Source of the DNA: Anolis sagrei
Taxonomy: Eukaryota > Chordata > Lepidosauria > Squamata > Anolidae
Length of the DNA stretch: 64,000 bases
NCBI RefSeq assembly: GCF_037176765.1
Contig: NC_090034.1
Location: forward strand, 97,611,500 to 97,675,499
Direction: 5' to 3'
The notes below the pieces were generated by a model. It was not told the DNA's origin. It saw nothing but the letters and a program-made list of their open reading frames with translations, and ran no database searches. The stretch's first letter is position 1, and each line of letters opens with the position of its first letter. Made by a program: the position numbers and the translations under genes. This document shows, in pieces, positions 51,671 to 64,000 of the stretch.

Positions 51671-53586
51671 CTCCTTTTGCCTTACATAACTATGTTACAT
51701 GCACATATAGGATGTTTTATCTCTGGTACCAGAGTCAAGATTAATAATTTATTTCCCAGTTAATCATTTTTATTATCACAGAGGGCATGTAGACATTTAA
51801 ATTTCTTTATTCTTGCAGGAAAAATCATGCATAGCTTTCTTGAACCCTTGCAATAAAATCATGCCTGGTAATTGAGATGACTAGCAACAACAACAAAACA
51901 AAAGATCCAGAGGGAAGGACAGTGCTATGATACAAATCAAAATATTTATGTATGTAGTGGGACGGCTCTTAGATGGCTTGATGGATCTGGACCAAACTTG
52001 GTACACAGACCCTTTATGACCCAGCTTGAAAATCTAGCAGGATTTTGGTAGGATTGGAAGGGATAGTGCACTCACATCCAAAGAGTCTGTGAATCCCATC
52101 ATTAATGGATATAGGATGATGAGAGCTATAGTTTTCCTCCATCGGATTACCCATGTGTAGTGGATCAAACATGATACACATAGCCATCATGACCAAAAGG
52201 ATTTTATGAGCTCGAGAGAAGATAGTGATAGTTGCAGTCCACCTACATATGGAGAGCTGTTTCAATCCTGCCAATGGTGGAGCTGGACCAAACTTAGTAC
52301 ACATACTAAGTGATTTAAAATAGTCACAGGGTTTCATGGGCCTGTCAGAGGTTGATGGGAGTTGTAGTCTACCCACATTCAGACAGCACTGTGAATCACT
52401 ATATATTTAGACCAAACTTGATACACACCCATCATGACCAAGTTTAAATACCGGGGAGGTTAGAATGGGCTTGGCAGAGGATGACGAGAATTGCAACCCA
52501 CTCATATGTGGAAAGCTCTGTGAATTCCACCAATGATGGATCTGGACTAAACTTGGCACACATAACCACAATGACCAACTTAAAATATTGGTGGGATTCC
52601 AGCAGGGACTGACGCTGGATGATGAGACCTGAAGCCCTCCCATATCTGATGACTATTACAACAAACCTAATCCTGGTATCACCAGCTACCTATAAAAATA
52701 TAAAAATGGAAGTGGAAATTTCTTTAACCATTGAATAGAGTTGTAGAAAAGGAACAAATTTATTTAAAAGGAGGATACCAGTTAAATGGACCACGGTGCA
52801 TATTTCATGAAGCATGCCTATGGTCAAAAGTTGGGGTCAGATATGAAATACATGCCGCTATTCAGATTGAAGGATTGTTGAATTATTCTAACATAGATGT
52901 CCAGCAGATGTAGAAATGCTTTAAGTGAAGACTAAGCATTGCTACGTAAAATAGATACATTAGATGTAAACCATGGTTTTATAAACCAAGTGGATTTTAT
53001 GGGTCACAAAAATCGTATTTAGAGCATATGTGGTGCATCTGCAGCATTGTGCCCACCCTCATTCATTACAGATATAGAATTTTAATGCTTTATAGCAAAT
53101 AAAACTAGACAATATATGGATATTCAATAATTATTATTGTTTATATGCAGATTGATATATACACATGACTATGTATGACTGTACATACAGTAGGCAAAAA
53201 TAAATTTTGGAAATATACAATGCTATAAAAATTAGCAGATTTGTAACAGAATTGTAACCTATACAGGCAGCACAGAAACCAGCTGGAAGCTGGATAGTGG
53301 CCACAAAGATCCATTGATCGCAGATCAGTCTAATTCAAGGACTATATTGTTGTTACATTTTATATATAAAGACTATGCATTCTTTAGATGCAGAGATAAA
53401 AATAGAGAAGAGAGCATGACAGTCTTTCAGGCTCAAAGCATATGTCTTGGTCTGAATTGATTCATGGGTTTCCTCCTTCTCTACATTGAGTGTTCAGCAA
53501 AAAATAGATTATGGGGTCTCCACTGAAGAGCTGTGGGATTCAGCAGGTGTAAGAGAGCAATGGCTGTAGACAATGAGCCCTTTGGG
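51671..53586. other. Intergenic DNA between genes C and D
   Basis: No gene is present. At 51950-52640 a family of near-repeats, each with 'tggaccaaacttggtacaca' followed by a 'ttgtag..cacc.acat' block, recurs about five times. It is an expanded version of the repeat upstream of A and B and possibly Helitron-related. 53230-53330 carries the 'ccagctggaagctggatagt' repeat also seen at 17640, 23040, 39760 and, inverted, at 63090. Confidence 0.65.
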
Positions 53587-62519
<8,933 letters not shown>

Positions 62520-64000
62520 CTGAAGGACAAAGAGAAAAGAAAAGTTTCATAGAAAATTCTCATACAACTTGGTGCCTTCCAGATGTTTGAAATGGATGTG
62601 CCTTGTGGTCCAGTATATCTGGAAGATTGGCATCAGGATGGGGGAAAGCTGGGCTAGACAATATCTTGCAAGATATGTGGAAACATGGAATGGTCCAACC
62701 CCTTCCCTAGTGGTGGTAGTTTTACCAGTATTTAAGGGCGCATCCACACAGACACTAAAATCAAGTACCAAGGTCAGAGTGACCACAAAATGTACATCCT
62801 CAATGAGGGCTGCCGAAGTGAGCATTAAACCCACTACAGCCAATCAGTGTGTATTCCATGCAGAGCAGAAACCCAAGACCAAAATGTGGAGCCCATGTGA
62901 GGACAGGGTTTGTGTTGAAGTACTTTTGGGAGAAGAAACCAGAGGGAAAAACAATTATTTTCTTTTCTTGGTTTGCCCTGCTTTCAACTAGCACTCATCC
63001 TCAATGGCCAGACTGCTTCTTGTTAGTACATCCTTCCAGACAAAGCAGGAAAAGAATTAATCGATCAAATTGATCTGCAGTCTTTGTGGCTGCTGTTCCA
63101 ACTTCCAGCTGGTTCTTGTGGCACCTGTGTAGGTGCTCTGCAGGGGACTGGGTCTCATCCAAATTCTGACCTGGTTTAAATGTTTGTGTAGCAGGAGCCT
63201 AAGTTACACAGATGTCTTGTCTTGTCAGACAGGGAAATTATTTTCCTTCTTCCTGCTTTCTGATTCAGAGGAAATTCCCCTTATTTTCTTTGTTCTGTTT
63301 CTCATTCTCCCTATTCTCTTTCAGTATTCCTTCCCATCCATCCCACATTTGGGCATCATGCCCTAAACCTCAATTTCTTCCTTTTCTTCCTTGTATTCAT
63401 CTGGAGCCCAAAGCCTCCATAATCGGGTGTTTTCCTGGTATATGGAATTCATGTTAGTTCTTGTCTAACATGCTGGGAAATATATTAAAAGAATGGATTG
63501 CATAAAAACATTGGTTTGACTTCTGGATTACAGTTACAAAAACATAGTCTACAATACACACCTTTGTAAATGAATTGTATGCACAATCCCTATGTATTCA
63601 ACAGGGTGGGGAATATGTAGGGATAGTAAAGTCACAGTATTGGGCAGCAGCCAGTGCAAGTGATAGGGTTCTTCTAACTATTGAGTTGAAGCAGATTGTT
63701 ATTTTCACTGTCCTTTAATGAGCTATCACCCAATAGATTTCCATGCCTGAGCAGAGGTTCAAAACTTGGCTTTCCAGTGTTCTAATCTAACACTTAAACC
63801 ACTACATCACACTGACTTGCAATATCATAACTACAATAATTCACATTTATTGTTCATGCACCACTATAGTGACTGAAACCTTTGGTTACAGTTGCGGTTG
63901 CAACTCGCTCTACTTATAGGAGAAGACTGTATGGGTCTTTGCTCACTACTCTATCCTTTAAGTCCCTGGTTACTCCGCTGTTTGGAGGGGCTAAATGGGT
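62520..64000. other. Intron 3 of gene D (right edge)
   Basis: No exon lies here; exon 3 should follow just past the window, since 63880-63960 resembles the DNA ending about 20-60 bp before exon 3 in A, B and C. 63070-63405 is an inverted copy of the dispersed repeat at 17330-17700, of which only about 90 bp remains in A and B introns. The hAT MITE present here in A and B is absent. Confidence 0.75.

Overview
The window is vertebrate nuclear DNA, AT-rich and dense in transposon copies. The repeat mix (L2- and CR1-type LINEs, BovB/RTE ends, tRNA-derived SINEs, hAT and mariner MITEs) fits a squamate reptile; an Anolis-like lizard is my best guess from memory, not computed. The only host genes I can support are a tandem, all minus-strand array of cytochrome P450 genes of the CYP2 family. 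Each has the classic nine-exon CYP2 layout, and internal exon sizes (163, 150, 161, 177, 142, 188, 142 and 182 bp for exons 2-9) hold from copy to copy. The predicted protein is 494 residues, a microsomal haem-thiolate monooxygenase; by recall it most resembles the CYP2G/2A/2B group.

Left to right the array is: gene A (exons 8 to 1, 1098-15103; exon 9 lies left of the window), fragment A' (exons 9, 8 and half of 7, 18534-19708), gene B (complete, 23359-37207), gene C (all nine exons, 40047-51592) and gene D (exons 9 to 4, 53587-62519; the rest lies right of the window). Two paralog types alternate. A, B and D are one type; A' and C are the other. Block 1-19708 (A plus A') is a near copy of 23841-41243 (B plus the 3' end of C), so the array grew by duplication of a two-gene unit. 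A' is what is left after about 10.5 kb, present in C, was lost.

Gene integrity differs. A, B and D show open exons and canonical splice sites as far as they can be seen. C has open exons, but its intron 1 acceptor reads AA instead of AG. A' is a clear pseudogene. Gene B carries a second, truncated exon 4 and looks like a recombinant: its usable exon 4 and the intron DNA beside it are D-like, while the truncated exon 4 is A-like.

Because the paralogs are so alike, each serves as an empty-site control for insertions in the others. This dates a full-length L2 LINE with an intact 1066-codon ORF (A), a mariner with an internal deletion (beside A'), a solo LTR, a LINE tail and a 515 bp hAT element (B), hAT elements in C and D, and a LINE 5' half in C. 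That last element has ORF1 followed, in the same frame, by an endonuclease ORF across a single UGA-CUA, which suggests stop-codon readthrough. I found no tRNA or rRNA genes, no CRISPR array and no host gene outside the P450 family.
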